Shown here piece after piece: positions 46,732-57,045 of a stretch of DNA of 60,000 nucleotides. Positions within the stretch are counted from its first letter, which is position 1. Each line of letters begins with the position of its first letter. The stretch is taken from the NCBI RefSeq assembly GCF_932526225.1, contig NC_064034.1, positions 4,948,001 through 5,008,000 of the forward strand, written 5' to 3'. Under the pieces are notes generated by a model, which had not been told where the DNA came from, searched no databases, and saw only the letters and a list, made by a program, of their open reading frames with translations. Source of the stretch: Nematostella vectensis. Lineage: Eukaryota; Cnidaria; Anthozoa; Actiniaria; Edwardsiidae. Both the position numbers and the translations under genes were made by a program.

Positions 46732-48731
46732 CTAAACAAAAGTCACGTGAATGTGACACTTGTTTACATCCATCAAAAAACAACAAAGCAAGCATTTGGC
46801 AGACGGTTCAGAGTTCAAAACGTGAAACTAGACTCGGGGGGGGGGGGGGGGAGGGAGCTGAGAAAACTCCATATCAATCAAACTTTAGCGTAAAGACTTC
46901 TTAGATTAGCAAAAACGTAACATGTGGCAATTCTCGACTTATACACAGCTCTAGTTCGAGAAAATAAAAAAAACATGGAAGCAGTTGAAAAGACTGAGGG
47001 TTTTTTGGTTTGAAAGAGGTTCACGCGCATGTCCACCCCTCGACGAAGTCATCGAAGCCGTCCCAAGTTTTAATCTTATTCTAATATTTCCGTGCTTCTG
47101 GGTGTAAAATCCCGGAGTATACCACACGATAACATACCTTTCTCATGGGAAATGAAAAACAGTTGTTGCTTGAGCCCAATGATGATGTCACCTTGAAAAG
47201 AGAAAGACATGTAAGTCAACCATTAGCTAGTGGTGCAAACAAAGCGGTTCAAAAAAGGCGGTCCAAGCAAAGCGGTCCAATCAAAGCGGTCCAAGCAAAG
47301 TGGTCCAAGCAGAGGTCAATCAAAAATCCCAGTAAATTTCGCTTATATCCCTATCCTACCTTTCGAAGAGAGCTTACAAATATGTATAATAATTGTTTTT
47401 CACGATGGCGAAGAGCAAAGGACATAAAATCACATAGGACAAGATGACGCGCGTGAATATCCGAGACTTTTTCATTTTACGTCATTTTTGTGGCTTGAAA
47501 ATTTTTCTGTAACAATTGAGTTCTAGTTTGGTTAATAAGCACGAACTAAACAAAACGAAGGAAACCTTTATCTCAAAGATAGTATAACAAGCCTTCTAAT
47601 CTGTAGATACCCAGGGAATATCGTCTTTATTTGGAGTTTGGTGATATGATTCATTAAAGGCAGCATAAAGATAGAAGAAAATTATCATCCAAATACATGT
47701 CCCGAAAGACTAACGCTGTGTCAAATAACATGATATCAATATATAATACCTACACCGATTCCTTGTGTTGGTACTGCTGATGTTTTGCTTTGTAATCAAT
47801 AAATGTTTAATGGGTCACACTTGTGTATGGGGGAAATGGTCGGAAATCCCTGGTCAGTCAGACAGACAGACAGACGGACGGACGTTACCTTTGAGGTTGA
47901 GGAAGCACACAGCAGTAAGGGTGTCATCGAGGGCGATCTCTCGCAATAGCATCTTCTGCTGGTCCCAGAGCTTAACAAACCCATCCGTGCTACCGAACAT
48001 CAAACAACATCACACAAGCTAAGTTCAATGTATGAGACAAGGGACTGTCCAAGGTTTACTGGACAACTGTACTTTATTCCTTAAATAAGAGACTGAAAAA
48101 GTTGGACGGAGGAGAAAGAGGGGCGGTGGGGGGCGAGGTAGGCCAAATGTAATGTGATTCCTCTATACCTGGAGCTGCAAAATATGCCCAATGATCGGTT
48201 AGCATCGACACTGATGATTGGTCCCTGGTGATCACGTGGTACTCGCTTCCCTCCTGGTGTCTTTTCTTCGTCTAGATGTAGAACATCAAGAAAAGGTGTC
48301 AGGCGCGTACACAGGAGAATACGTCCCCTTGGCGGCCAAAGAGTGGGTCATTTCTTACTAATGAATCAAATACTTTGCTTTTTCCATACCTATGACTGCG
48401 CACTCCCCTTCAGCCAATCCTGTGTATGCACCTTGGTGTGACAACATATTTTATAACGGCAGTCCAGGCGCCCCTTACTCTCCCTCTTAAAACTCACATT
48501 AAAAATCGAGCTAGAGAGCTAATATCCACAAAAGTTTCCTCCCAGGATGTGTTTCCTCCCCTCACACTCTGGTAAGGTGAACTCCTTCGAGAAACCCTTG
48601 ATTCGCTCTCAACTGAGCGTCATTTTCAACTAATAAGACATACCAAGCTGTTCACAAACGTCACACGCATGCGCAGAGAGGCGATGAACTCGTAAAAATC
48701 CGCTTGTGTGCCCGCTTAACATCAGGTCACC
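46645..48731 (-). CDS. WD40-repeat protein gene, five consecutive internal exons (partial)
   Basis: Five minus-strand exons of 88, 103, 101, 54 and 87 nt splice in one frame into 144 codons plus one base. Each has GT-AG borders, and every junction preserves phase. The joined product contains a canonical WD40 blade. It starts with DLMLSGHTSGFLRVHRL, then DHQGPIISVDANRSLG, FCSSSTDGFVKLWD (Trp-Asp), LREIALDDTLTAVCFLNL and KGDIIIGLKQQLFF. WD40 proteins form beta-propeller scaffolds. The DTLTAVCFLN..GDIIIG pattern reminds me of the WDR87/WDR97-type ciliary proteins; that assignment is from memory of the family style, not a search. No start or stop codon is in this block, so upstream exons must lie above 48.7 kb, beyond the 26/46-bp array or outside the window. 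The minus-strand exons at 6.7-8.2 kb may be the 3' part of the same gene. Confidence 0.85.
46835..46851 (+). repeat. Poly-G run (G17)
   Basis: Seventeen consecutive G in the intron between WD40 exons 4 and 5, transcribed as poly-C on the minus strand. The exact length may be affected by sequencing. Confidence 0.85.
47138..47191 (-). CDS. WD40 gene exon 4 of 5, micro-exon
   Basis: 54 nt between acceptor TCTCTTTTCAAG|GTGAC and donor AAAG|GTATGT. It encodes DIIIGLKQQLFFISHEK and completes the blade begun by exon 3; the split codon gives Gly. It is easily missed because a plus-strand open frame (47145-47447) overlaps it. Confidence 0.8.
47236..47311. repeat. Short 14-bp tandem repeat
   Basis: About five degenerate copies of AAGCAAAGCGGTCC in the intron between WD40 exons 3 and 4. 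It creates a Lys/Ser-rich plus-strand open frame that is not a gene. Confidence 0.85.
47889..47989 (-). CDS. WD40 gene exon 3 of 5 (Trp-Asp end of the blade)
   Basis: 101 nt: one base, 33 codons, one base. Acceptor TTCGGTAG|CACGG (short pyrimidine tract), donor AAAG|GTAACG. It encodes TDGFVKLWDQQKMLLREIA and then DDTLTAVCFLNLK. The intron after the donor starts with a GTCC/GTCT tetranucleotide repeat. KLWD is the clearest WD40 signature in the window. Confidence 0.88.
48169..48271 (-). CDS. WD40 gene exon 2 of 5
   Basis: 103 nt: two bases, 33 codons, two bases. Acceptor TACATCTAG|ACGAAG, donor CTCCAG|GTATAG. It encodes an EEKTPGGKRVPRDH linker and the start of a WD40 blade (GPIISVDANRSLGIFCSS). 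It joins the next exon through AG plus C, giving Ser. Confidence 0.85.
48644..48731 (-). CDS. WD40 gene exon 1 of 5 (first in this window)
   Basis: 88 nt: 29 codons starting in phase 0, plus one base. Acceptor GCTATTACAG|GGTGAC, donor CTTG|GTATGT. It encodes GDLMLSGHTSGFLRVHRL and ends CDVCEQL. The final G pairs with AC of the next exon to give Asp. The tandem array begins immediately upstream of its acceptor. Confidence 0.82.
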
Positions 48732-48733
48732 CT

Positions 48734-50843
48734 GTAATAGCAGAACATGACGTCATGAACCCTTCGGTAAATCAGAGCCCTATAACAAACTAAACATGAC
48801 ATCAACTAACGGTAAAGCAGATCACCCTATAACCACTAAACATGACATCAACCTATAACCACTAAACATGACATCAACCTATAACCACTAAACATGACAT
48901 CAACCTACGGTAAACCAGATCACCCTATAACCACTAAACATGACATCACCCCATAACCATTAAACATGACATTAACCTATAACCACTAAACATGACATTA
49001 ACCTATAACCACTAAACATGACATCAACCTATAACAATTAAACATGACATCAACCTATAACCACTAAACATGACATCAACCTATAACCATTAAACATGAC
49101 ATTAATCTACGGTAAACCAGATCACCATATAACCACTAAGCATGACATCAACCTACGGTAATCCACATCACCCTATAACCACTAAACATGCATCAACCTA
49201 TAACCACTAAACATGACATCAACCTATAACCACTAAACATGACATCAACCTATAACCACTAAACATGACATCAACCTACGGTAAACCAGATCAACTTATA
49301 ACCACTAAGCATAACATTAACCTACGGCAAACCAGATCACCCTATAACCACTAAACATGACATCAACCTATAACGACTAAACATGACATCAACCTATAAC
49401 CACTAAATATGACATCAACCTACGGTAAACCAGATCACCCTATAACCACTAAACATGACATCAACCTATAACCACTAAACATGACATTAACCTATAACCA
49501 CTAAACATGACATCAACCTACGGCAAACCAGATCACACTATAACCAAAACATGACATCAACCTATAACCATTAAACATGACATTAACCTATAACCACTAA
49601 ACATGACATTAACCTATAACCACTAAACATGACATCAACCTATAACCACTAAACATGACATCAACCTATAACCACTAAACATGACATCAACCTATAACCA
49701 CTAAACATGACATCAACCTACGGTAAACCAGGTCACCCTATGACCACTAAACATGACATCAACCTACGGTAAACCAGATCACCCTATAACCACTAAACAT
49801 GACATCACCCCATAACCATTAAACATGACATTAACCTATAACCACTAAACATGACATTAACCTATAACCACTAAACATGACATCAACCTATAACCACTAA
49901 ACATGACATCAACCTATAACCACTAAACATGACATCAACCTATAACCATTAAACATGACATCAACCTACGGTAAACCAGATCACCCTATGACCACTAAAC
50001 ATGACATCCACCTACTGTAAACCAGATCACCCTATAACCACTAAACATGACATCAACCTATAACCACTAAACATGACATCAACCTATAACCACTAATCAT
50101 GACATCAACCTACGGTAAACCAGATCACCCTATGACCACTAAACATGACATCCACCTATGGTAAACCAGATCACCCTATAACCACTAAACATGACATCAC
50201 CCCATAACCATTAAACATGACATTAACCTATAACCACTAAACATGACATTAACCTATAACCACTAAACATGACATCAACCTATAACCACTAAACATGACA
50301 TCACCCTACAGTAAACCAGATTACCCTATAACCACTAAACATGACATCAACCTACAGTAAACCAGATCACCCTATAACCACTAAACATGACATCAACCTA
50401 CGGTAAACCAGATTACCCTTAACCACTAAACATGACATCAAACTACGGTAAACCAGATTCCCCTATAACCAACTTAACATGACATCAACCTACGGTAAAC
50501 CAGATCACCCTATGACCACTAAACATGACATCCACCTACGGTAAACCAGATCACCCTATAACCACTAAACATGACATCAACATATAACCACTAAACATGA
50601 CATCAACCTATAACCACTAAACATGACATCAACCTACGGTAAACCAGATCACCCTATGACCACTAAACATGACATCAACCTACGGTAAACCAGATCACCC
50701 TATAACCACTAAACATGACATCACCCTATAACCACTAAACATGACATCAACCTATAACCACTAAACATGACATCAACCTACGGTAAACCAGATTACCCTA
50801 TAACCACTAAACATGACATCAATCTACGGCAAACCAGGAGCAC
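48734..50843. repeat. 26/46-bp minisatellite abutting a WD40 exon acceptor
   Basis: Two interleaved unit types. The short unit (26 bp) is CCTATAACCACTAAACATGA plus CATCAA. The long unit adds the 20-bp CCTACGGTAAACCAGATCAC. They alternate irregularly over 2.1 kb. The first degenerate copy (AACATGACGTCATGAACC, then CGGTAAATCAGAG) begins a few bases outside the acceptor of the exon at 48731. Each long unit carries CACCCTATAA, similar to the acceptor CACCCTGTAA. Confidence 0.95.
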
Positions 50844-51838
50844 CCCATTCGCGAGAAACGAAGCATATGTAACAGAAATTTTGTACACTATAACACAGTA
50901 TCTCACGGTAACCACGTAGACAAAACTATTACTACTGCATATCCTCTGAAAATAAATATATTTTCTTACAAAGATGTTTTAAGATCGTAAATTGTTTACC
51001 GACAGCAAAAGAGAATCCGAGCAGGCTTCTACAACAGATTTGTGTACGAAAAATATTCAGGTTGATTATAATGAGTAGGGTTGAAAGTGTTTATAGGTAA
51101 ATAGAAATGTTTGAAGGGTCCAAATATCGACGACTAAGTGAATAATTTCATAAAACAAGTGGGTCCTTCCTTTACAATGCCTCCCTCTCTCGCGTTCATT
51201 TCAATTTAACAGCAAATAAAACTTAAGGTTAGCCGAGCTGAAGCTCGAAATAACTTGAAAGCATCGAAAAACCAATTGTTATGTCTAGTAAATTATGTTT
51301 ACGCTTTGTAAGGATAAAAAACCTATTAACAACACAAAGACAATACCAATCAGGAAAAGAGACTTCCTGATAAAATGTCCACATCTTAAAGAGTGTCTGT
51401 ACGCGATCCCTCGCGCGCGTCTTACATTAATAACGAGCGCCAGACATAACGGGGAAGAAACATTGTATTATTATATCCAAAGCAGAGAAAAGATGGCCAC
51501 CGTGAAAATACGCCATCACGCCATCGTGAAAATACGTGAAACAAAGTCGAGAAGCCTATAGCATGTGTCATATCGGTCAAAGGCAGGGACACCTGTGGTA
51601 CAGTATGCAGAACTCCAACAAACGCGAGAATGAAAAAAAAGAAACATGTCATTTAAACAAACGCCATTTTTGCAAAAAAAAAAAAAAAAAATGAAGACGC
51701 CAATTTCCGGAAATTTATCAATGAATGTTTATTGTGAGATCGTGCCTGGAAGAATCACAATCTCTGATACAAACGGTGTCGGCAGCTGTGCGAGAAATTT
51801 CAATTAAACTCGAATCTAATTGAAGGCAGGCATTTCAT
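50844..51838. other. Spacer or intron without a visible gene
   Basis: AT-rich with a poly-A run near 51675-51691. The open frames at 51295-51561 (+) and 51422-51652 (-) overlap each other, have no domain and no splice context, and are not credible. A WD40 exon upstream of 48731 would be expected somewhere above this point, but I found none with confidence. Confidence 0.5.
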
Positions 51839-51959
51839 TACCCTGGTTCCAGAGCCTCGAACGTCTCTCTAGATTTAGTGGACAGCGAGGTTGGGACGAC
51901 TGCCTCAACCTCGCTGGCCACTAAATAGAGAGACGTTCGAGGCTCTGGAACCAGGGTAA
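51839..51959. mobile_element. 121-bp foldback MITE with target-site duplication
   Basis: An almost perfect inverted repeat. The left arm begins TACCCTGGTTCCAGAGCCTC and the right arm ends GGCTCTGGAACCAGGGTAA, with a central loop of a few bases. CATTTCAT lies on both sides (51831-51838 and 51960-51967), an 8-bp target-site duplication. That is typical of hAT-type insertion. No coding capacity. Confidence 0.88.
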
Positions 51960-51967
51960 CATTTCAT

Positions 51968-52734
51968 GAGACATCGTATATCTTAGACAACTTTATTACC
52001 CCCTGGAGCGAGAGATTTAGCCTTTACAGTCCAGTTAAAACCAGTTTTTTTCAATTTGCATATGAACTCACCAACAGGATAGCCCACCGATCATGAAAAC
52101 TTTAAATGAAGTTATTATAATCCCGTTGTTAAAAAAAAAAAATTTCACCATGCATACACTGTCATATTTTGACCGATTTGGGCAAGCCATGTTCATAATA
52201 CTACGTTCTGAAAAGTTGTCTCCTCGAGTGGCGATGCTTGATGTATACTTAATGTATAACGGTCTTCCTCTTATGAGGGGGTCGGGCAGTTAAAGCTGCT
52301 TACAAGTGAGTAATTCTTTGGAGTGGTTGACACGATCACATGACGCTTTTCGCTTCTCGAGATAAGCTTCGTATGGCCCTGTGCTGGGCGATTTATATGA
52401 CAACACAGATGGTCAAGACAGTAGTTGCCATTTAGCAAGAAATCATGACTTAAAATCGACCATTTTCTCTAGTATCCTGACTTCTTTAGCCTTTCACTCC
52501 AGCTGACTGAGACACCAATATTGGTTGCGATGGCTTTTAAAAGTACACGTAGATATAACGCATTTGGAGATAAGGTTCGCGTTTTTTCCATTTACACGAG
52601 ACCGATAAAGATAAGAGGGAAGGAAAAGTGTGAAAAATTGCGATACAATCAGTAAGAGGCAGACGCGGCCATTGTAATATGTCACGCAACATTTGTGACC
52701 TGTAACGCAATCATCACGCATAGTGATTGGTTAA
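51968..52734. other. Spacer between the MITE and the 22-bp array
   Basis: No gene supported. The open frames at 52093-52293 (+) and 52494-52721 (-) lack domains. A donor-like site (minus, CTGTTG|GTGAGT near 52070) follows only ten open codons, too little to call an exon. Confidence 0.5.
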
Positions 52735-55700
52735 GCGCAGTCGTCCTTAGTGTCACGCGCAGTCGTCCTTAGTGTCACATGTAGTCGTGCTTAGTGCCAC
52801 GCGCAGTCGTCCTTAGTGTCACATGTAGTCGTCCTTAGTGTCACGTGTAGTCGTCCTTAGTGTCACGCACAGTCGTCCTTAGTGTCACGTGCAGTCGTCC
52901 TTAGTATCACGCGCAGTCGTCCTTGGTGTCATGCGCAGTCGTCCTTAGTGTCACATGTAGTCGTGCTTAGTGCCACGCGCAGTCGTCCTTAGTGTCACAT
53001 GTAGTCGTCCTTAGTGTCACGTGTAGTCGTCCTTAGTGTCACGCACAGTCGTCCTTAGTGTCACGTGCAGTCGTCCTTAGTGCCACGCGCAGTCGTGCTT
53101 AGTGTCACGTGTAGTCGTCCTTAGTGTCACGTGTAGTCGTCCTTAGTGCCACGCGCAGTCGTCCTTAGTGTCACATGTAGTCGTGCTAAGTGTCACGTAC
53201 AGTCGTCCTTAGTGTCACGCGCAGTCGTCCTTAGTGTCACGCGCAGTCGTGCTTAGTGTCATGCGCAGTCGTCCTTAGTGTCATGCGCAGTCGTGCTTAG
53301 TGTCATGCGCAGTTGTCCTTAGTGTCATGCGCAGTCGTGCTTAGTGTCATGCGCAGTTGTCCTTAGTGTCACGCGCAGTCGTGCTTAGTGTCATGCGCAG
53401 TCGTCCTTAGTGTCATGCGCAGTCGTGCTTAGTGTCATGCGCAGTCGTCCTTAGTGTCCCATGTAGTTGTCCTTAGTGTCACGCGCAGTCGTCCTTAGTG
53501 TCATGCGCAGTCGTGCTTAGTGTCATGCGCAGTCGTCCTTAGTGTCATGCGCAGTCGTGTTTAGTGTCATGCGCAGTCGTGCTAAGTGTCACGTACAGTC
53601 GTCCTTAGTGTCACGCGCAGTCGTGCTTAGTGTCACGCGCAGTCGTCCTTAGTGTCATGCGCAGTCGTGCTTAGTGTCACGTACAGTCGTCCTTAGTGTC
53701 ACACGCAGTCGTCCTTAGTGTCAAATGTAGTCGTCCTTAGTGTCACGTGCAGTCGTCCTTAGTGTCACGCGCAGTCATGCTTAGTGTCATACGCAGTCGT
53801 CCTTAGTGTCACATGTAGTCGTGCTAAGTGTCACGTGCAGTCGTCCTTAGTGTCACGTGCAGTCGTCCTTAGTGTCACGCGCAGTCGTGCTTAGTGTCAC
53901 GCGCAGTCGTCCTTAGTGTCACATGCAGTCGTGCTTAGTGTCATGCGCAGTCGTCCTTAGTGTCACGTGCAGTCGTCCTTAGTGTCACGCGCAGTCGTGC
54001 TTAGTGTCATGCGCAGTCGTCCTTAGTGTCATGCGCAGTCGTGCTTAGTGTCATGCGCAGTTGTCCTTAGTGTCATGCGCAGTCGTGCTTAGTGTCATGC
54101 GCAGTTGTCCTTAGTGTCACGCGCAGTCGTGCTTAGTGTCATGCGCAGTCGTCCTTAGTGTCATGCGCAGTCGTGCTTAGTGTCATGCGCAGTCGTCCTT
54201 AGGGTCATGCGCAGTCGTGCTTAGTGTCATGCGCAGTTGTCCTTAGTGTCATGCGCAGTCGTGCTTAGTGTCATGCGCAGTCGTGCTTAGTGTCATGCGC
54301 AGTCGTCCTTAGTGTCATGCGCAGTCGTCCTTAGTGTCATGCGCAGTCGCCCTTAGTGTCATGCGCAGTCGTCCTTAGTGTCATCCGCAGTCGTGTTTAG
54401 TGTCATGCGCAGTCGTGCTAAGTGTCACGTACAGTCGTCCTTAGTGTCACGCGCAGTCGTGCTTAGTGTCACGCGCAGTCGTCCTTAGTGTCATGCGCAG
54501 TCGTGCTTAGTGTCACGTACAGTCGTCCTTAGTGTCACGCGCAGTCGTCCTTAGTGTCACATGTAGTCGTGCTAAGTGTCACGTGCAGTCGTCCTTAGTG
54601 TCACGTGCAGTCGTCCTTAAAGTCACGCGCAGTCATGCTTAGTGTCATACGCAGTCGTCCTTAGTGTCACATGTAGTCGTGCTAAGTGTCACGTGCAGTC
54701 GTCCTTAGTGTCACGTGCAGTCGTCCTTAGTGTCACGCGCAGTCGTGCTTAGTGTCACGCGCAGTCGTGCTAAGTGTCACGTACAGTCGTCCTTAGTGTC
54801 ACGCGCAGTCGTGCTTAGTGTCACGCGCAGTCGTGCTTAGTGTCACGCGCAGTCGTGCTTAGTGTCATGCGCAGTCGTGCTTAGTGCCACGCGCAGTCGT
54901 GCTTAGTGTCATGCGCAGTCGTGCTTAGTGTCATGCGCAGTCGTGCTAAGTGTCACGTACAGTCGTCCTTAGTGTCACATGCAGTCGTCCTTAGTGTCAT
55001 GCGCAGTCGTGCTTAGTGTCATGCGCAGTCGTCCTTAGTGTCACGCACAGTCGTGCTTAGTGTCATGCGCAGTCGTGCTTAGTGTCATGCGCAGTCGTCC
55101 TTAGTGTCACATGTAGTCGTCCTTAGTGTCACATGTAGTCGTCCTTAGTGTCACGTGCAGTCGTCCTTAGTGTCACATGTAGTCGTCCTTAGTGTCACAT
55201 GTAGTCGTCCTTAGTGTCACGTGCAGTCGTCCTTAGTGTCACATGTAGTCGTGCTAAGTGTCACGTACAGTCGTCCTTAGTGTCACGCGCAGTCGTGCTT
55301 AGTGTCACGCGCAGTCACCCTTAGTGTCACGCGCAGTCGTGCTTAGTGTCATGCGCAGTCGTGCTTAGTGTCACATGTAGTCGTCCTTAGTGTCACGTGC
55401 AGTCGTCCTTAGTGTCACGCACAGTCGTGCTTAGTGTCATGCGCAGTCGTCCTTAGTGTCATACGCAGTCGTGCTTAGTGTCATGCGCAGTCGTCCTTAG
55501 TGCCACATGCAGTCGTCCTTAGTGTCATGCGCAGTCGTGCTTAGTGTCACATGCAGTCGTCCTTAGTGTCATGCGCAGTCGTGCTTTTTGTCACGCGCAG
55601 TCGTCCTTAATGCCACGCGCAGTCGTCCTTAATGTCACGCGCAGTCGTCCTTAATGTCACGCGCAGTCGTCCTTAATGCCACGCGTAGTCGTGCTAAGTG

Positions 55701-56107
55701 TCACGTGCAGTCGTCCTTAGTGTCACGCACAGTCGTGCTTAGTGTCACGCGCAGTCGTCCTTAGTGTCACGCGCAGTCGTGATAAGCACACTCGTGCTTA
55801 GTGTCATGGGAAGTCGTCCTTGGTGTCACGCGCAGTCGTCCTTAGTGTCATACGCAGTCGTTCTTAGTGTCATACGCAGTCGTCCTTAGTGTCACATGCA
55901 GTCGTCCTTAGTGTCATGCGCAGTCGTGCTTAGTGTCATGCGCAGTCGTGCTTAGTGTCATGCGCAGTCGTGCTTAGTGTCACATGCAGTCGTCCTTAGT
56001 GTCATGCGCAGTCGTTCTTAGTGTCACATGCAGTCGTGCTTAGTGTCATGCGCAGTCGTGCTTAGTGACACGCGCAATCGTTCTTAATGTCACGCGCAGT
56101 CGTCCTT
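52735..56107. repeat. 22-bp CpG-rich minisatellite, about 150 copies
   Basis: Units of 22 bp: CACGCGCAGTCGTCCTTAGT plus GT. Two kinds of variation are seen: a C/G alternative in GTCC/GTGC, and changes in the ACGCGC block (ATGCGC, ACGTGC, ACATGT, ACGCAC, ACGTAC). Blocks of units recur at offsets of 176 bp (8 units; near 52775 and 52951) and 748 bp (34 units; near 53304 and 54052). The array ends in a short (TA)n tract at 56107-56120. Confidence 0.96.
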
Positions 56108-56964
56108 ATATATATATATAAGTAATACGAACGAACGAATAAATTAATAAAAATAAAAAAGAATGAAAGAATTTTAAATTAAAAAATATATATAAGTAAT
56201 AATTTATTATTACTCTTTTCGATCGCTCTGGCCCTTAAAATGATTTTTTTATAGAAAGAGCCTGTGTCACCTTCCATTTTGTCATCCTTGCAAAATACCG
56301 GTGTGAAAAAGCATCCATTTTCAACGGATGGTTTTCAATTGAATTTGCCCTGACCCCAAGGGCAGCGAATAGAAGCAGTAAACACAATATAAAATGGAAG
56401 TATTTAAAACGATATGGGGTTGATGAAAAGCAAGTCAATTATACACAAAAATGCAATTTATCAAAACACAGCGATAAAGCAAGACCAGATGGCGGAAGAT
56501 CACAGAAGCGAAGGTCCTGAGGGGCGATCCAGATAACCCTGTGTCAGGAAAACTGGAATTGTGAAAACCAACGTTGTGTGTACCAGATTAGCTAGAAAAG
56601 TTAATTGAACACGCTATAAATGTAATCATAGGCATGTTTTTCTATCAGAATAGGCAAAAATTGTATTCGATGTATCAAAATAACCCTAGAGATGTTAATG
56701 ACGACTATGTTATGTATCTGAGGAAGAAACAAATGTTTGTTATAGTAATGAAAACAATAATCCAAGCAAAGTGACTTGACCTTGAATTTCATTGTCGAAT
56801 AATGCATTTCAAAATATCTTTAATAACTTATATATCTTATACTGTATATCTTATATAATAACTTATCTACAATAACTTAATTTATGTTCAGAATCAGGGT
56901 TAATAGAGGTTCTAAATTGAGTCAGGAGATGTTTAAAGTGTTTTAAACCTTCTTGACAAAAATA

Positions 56965-57045
56965 TCAAATAGAAGAATAGTCCGGACGGAGATGGAAAAC
57001 GGCTTCCCACTCCGAAGCTGTTATTTCCTCTATTTCCCCTGAACC
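56965..57045 (-). CDS. Possible terminal coding exon of an unidentified gene
   Basis: 81 nt after an acceptor-like CTCTTGTGCAG. It encodes 26 codons plus TGA: GSGEIEEITASEWEAVF, then HLRPDYSSI. The composition looks coding, and the stop would make it a last exon on the minus strand, so it would not be an upstream exon of the WD40 gene. I found neither a matching upstream exon nor a clear AATAAA downstream, so this stays tentative. Confidence 0.28.
   Translation of the reverse strand, partial: GSGEIEEITASEWEAVFHLRPDYSSI

Noticed and set aside
47145-47447. Plus-strand 100-codon Lys-rich frame
   Set aside because: It overlaps the WD40 micro-exon on the minus strand, and its composition comes from a 14-bp tandem repeat.
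56235-56438. Minus-strand 67-codon frame with a signal-peptide-like stretch (FILCLLLLFAALGVRA)
   Set aside because: There is no ATG before the hydrophobic part, and the sequence there reads equally well as a pyrimidine tract ending in a GTCAG acceptor. No support for a secreted peptide.
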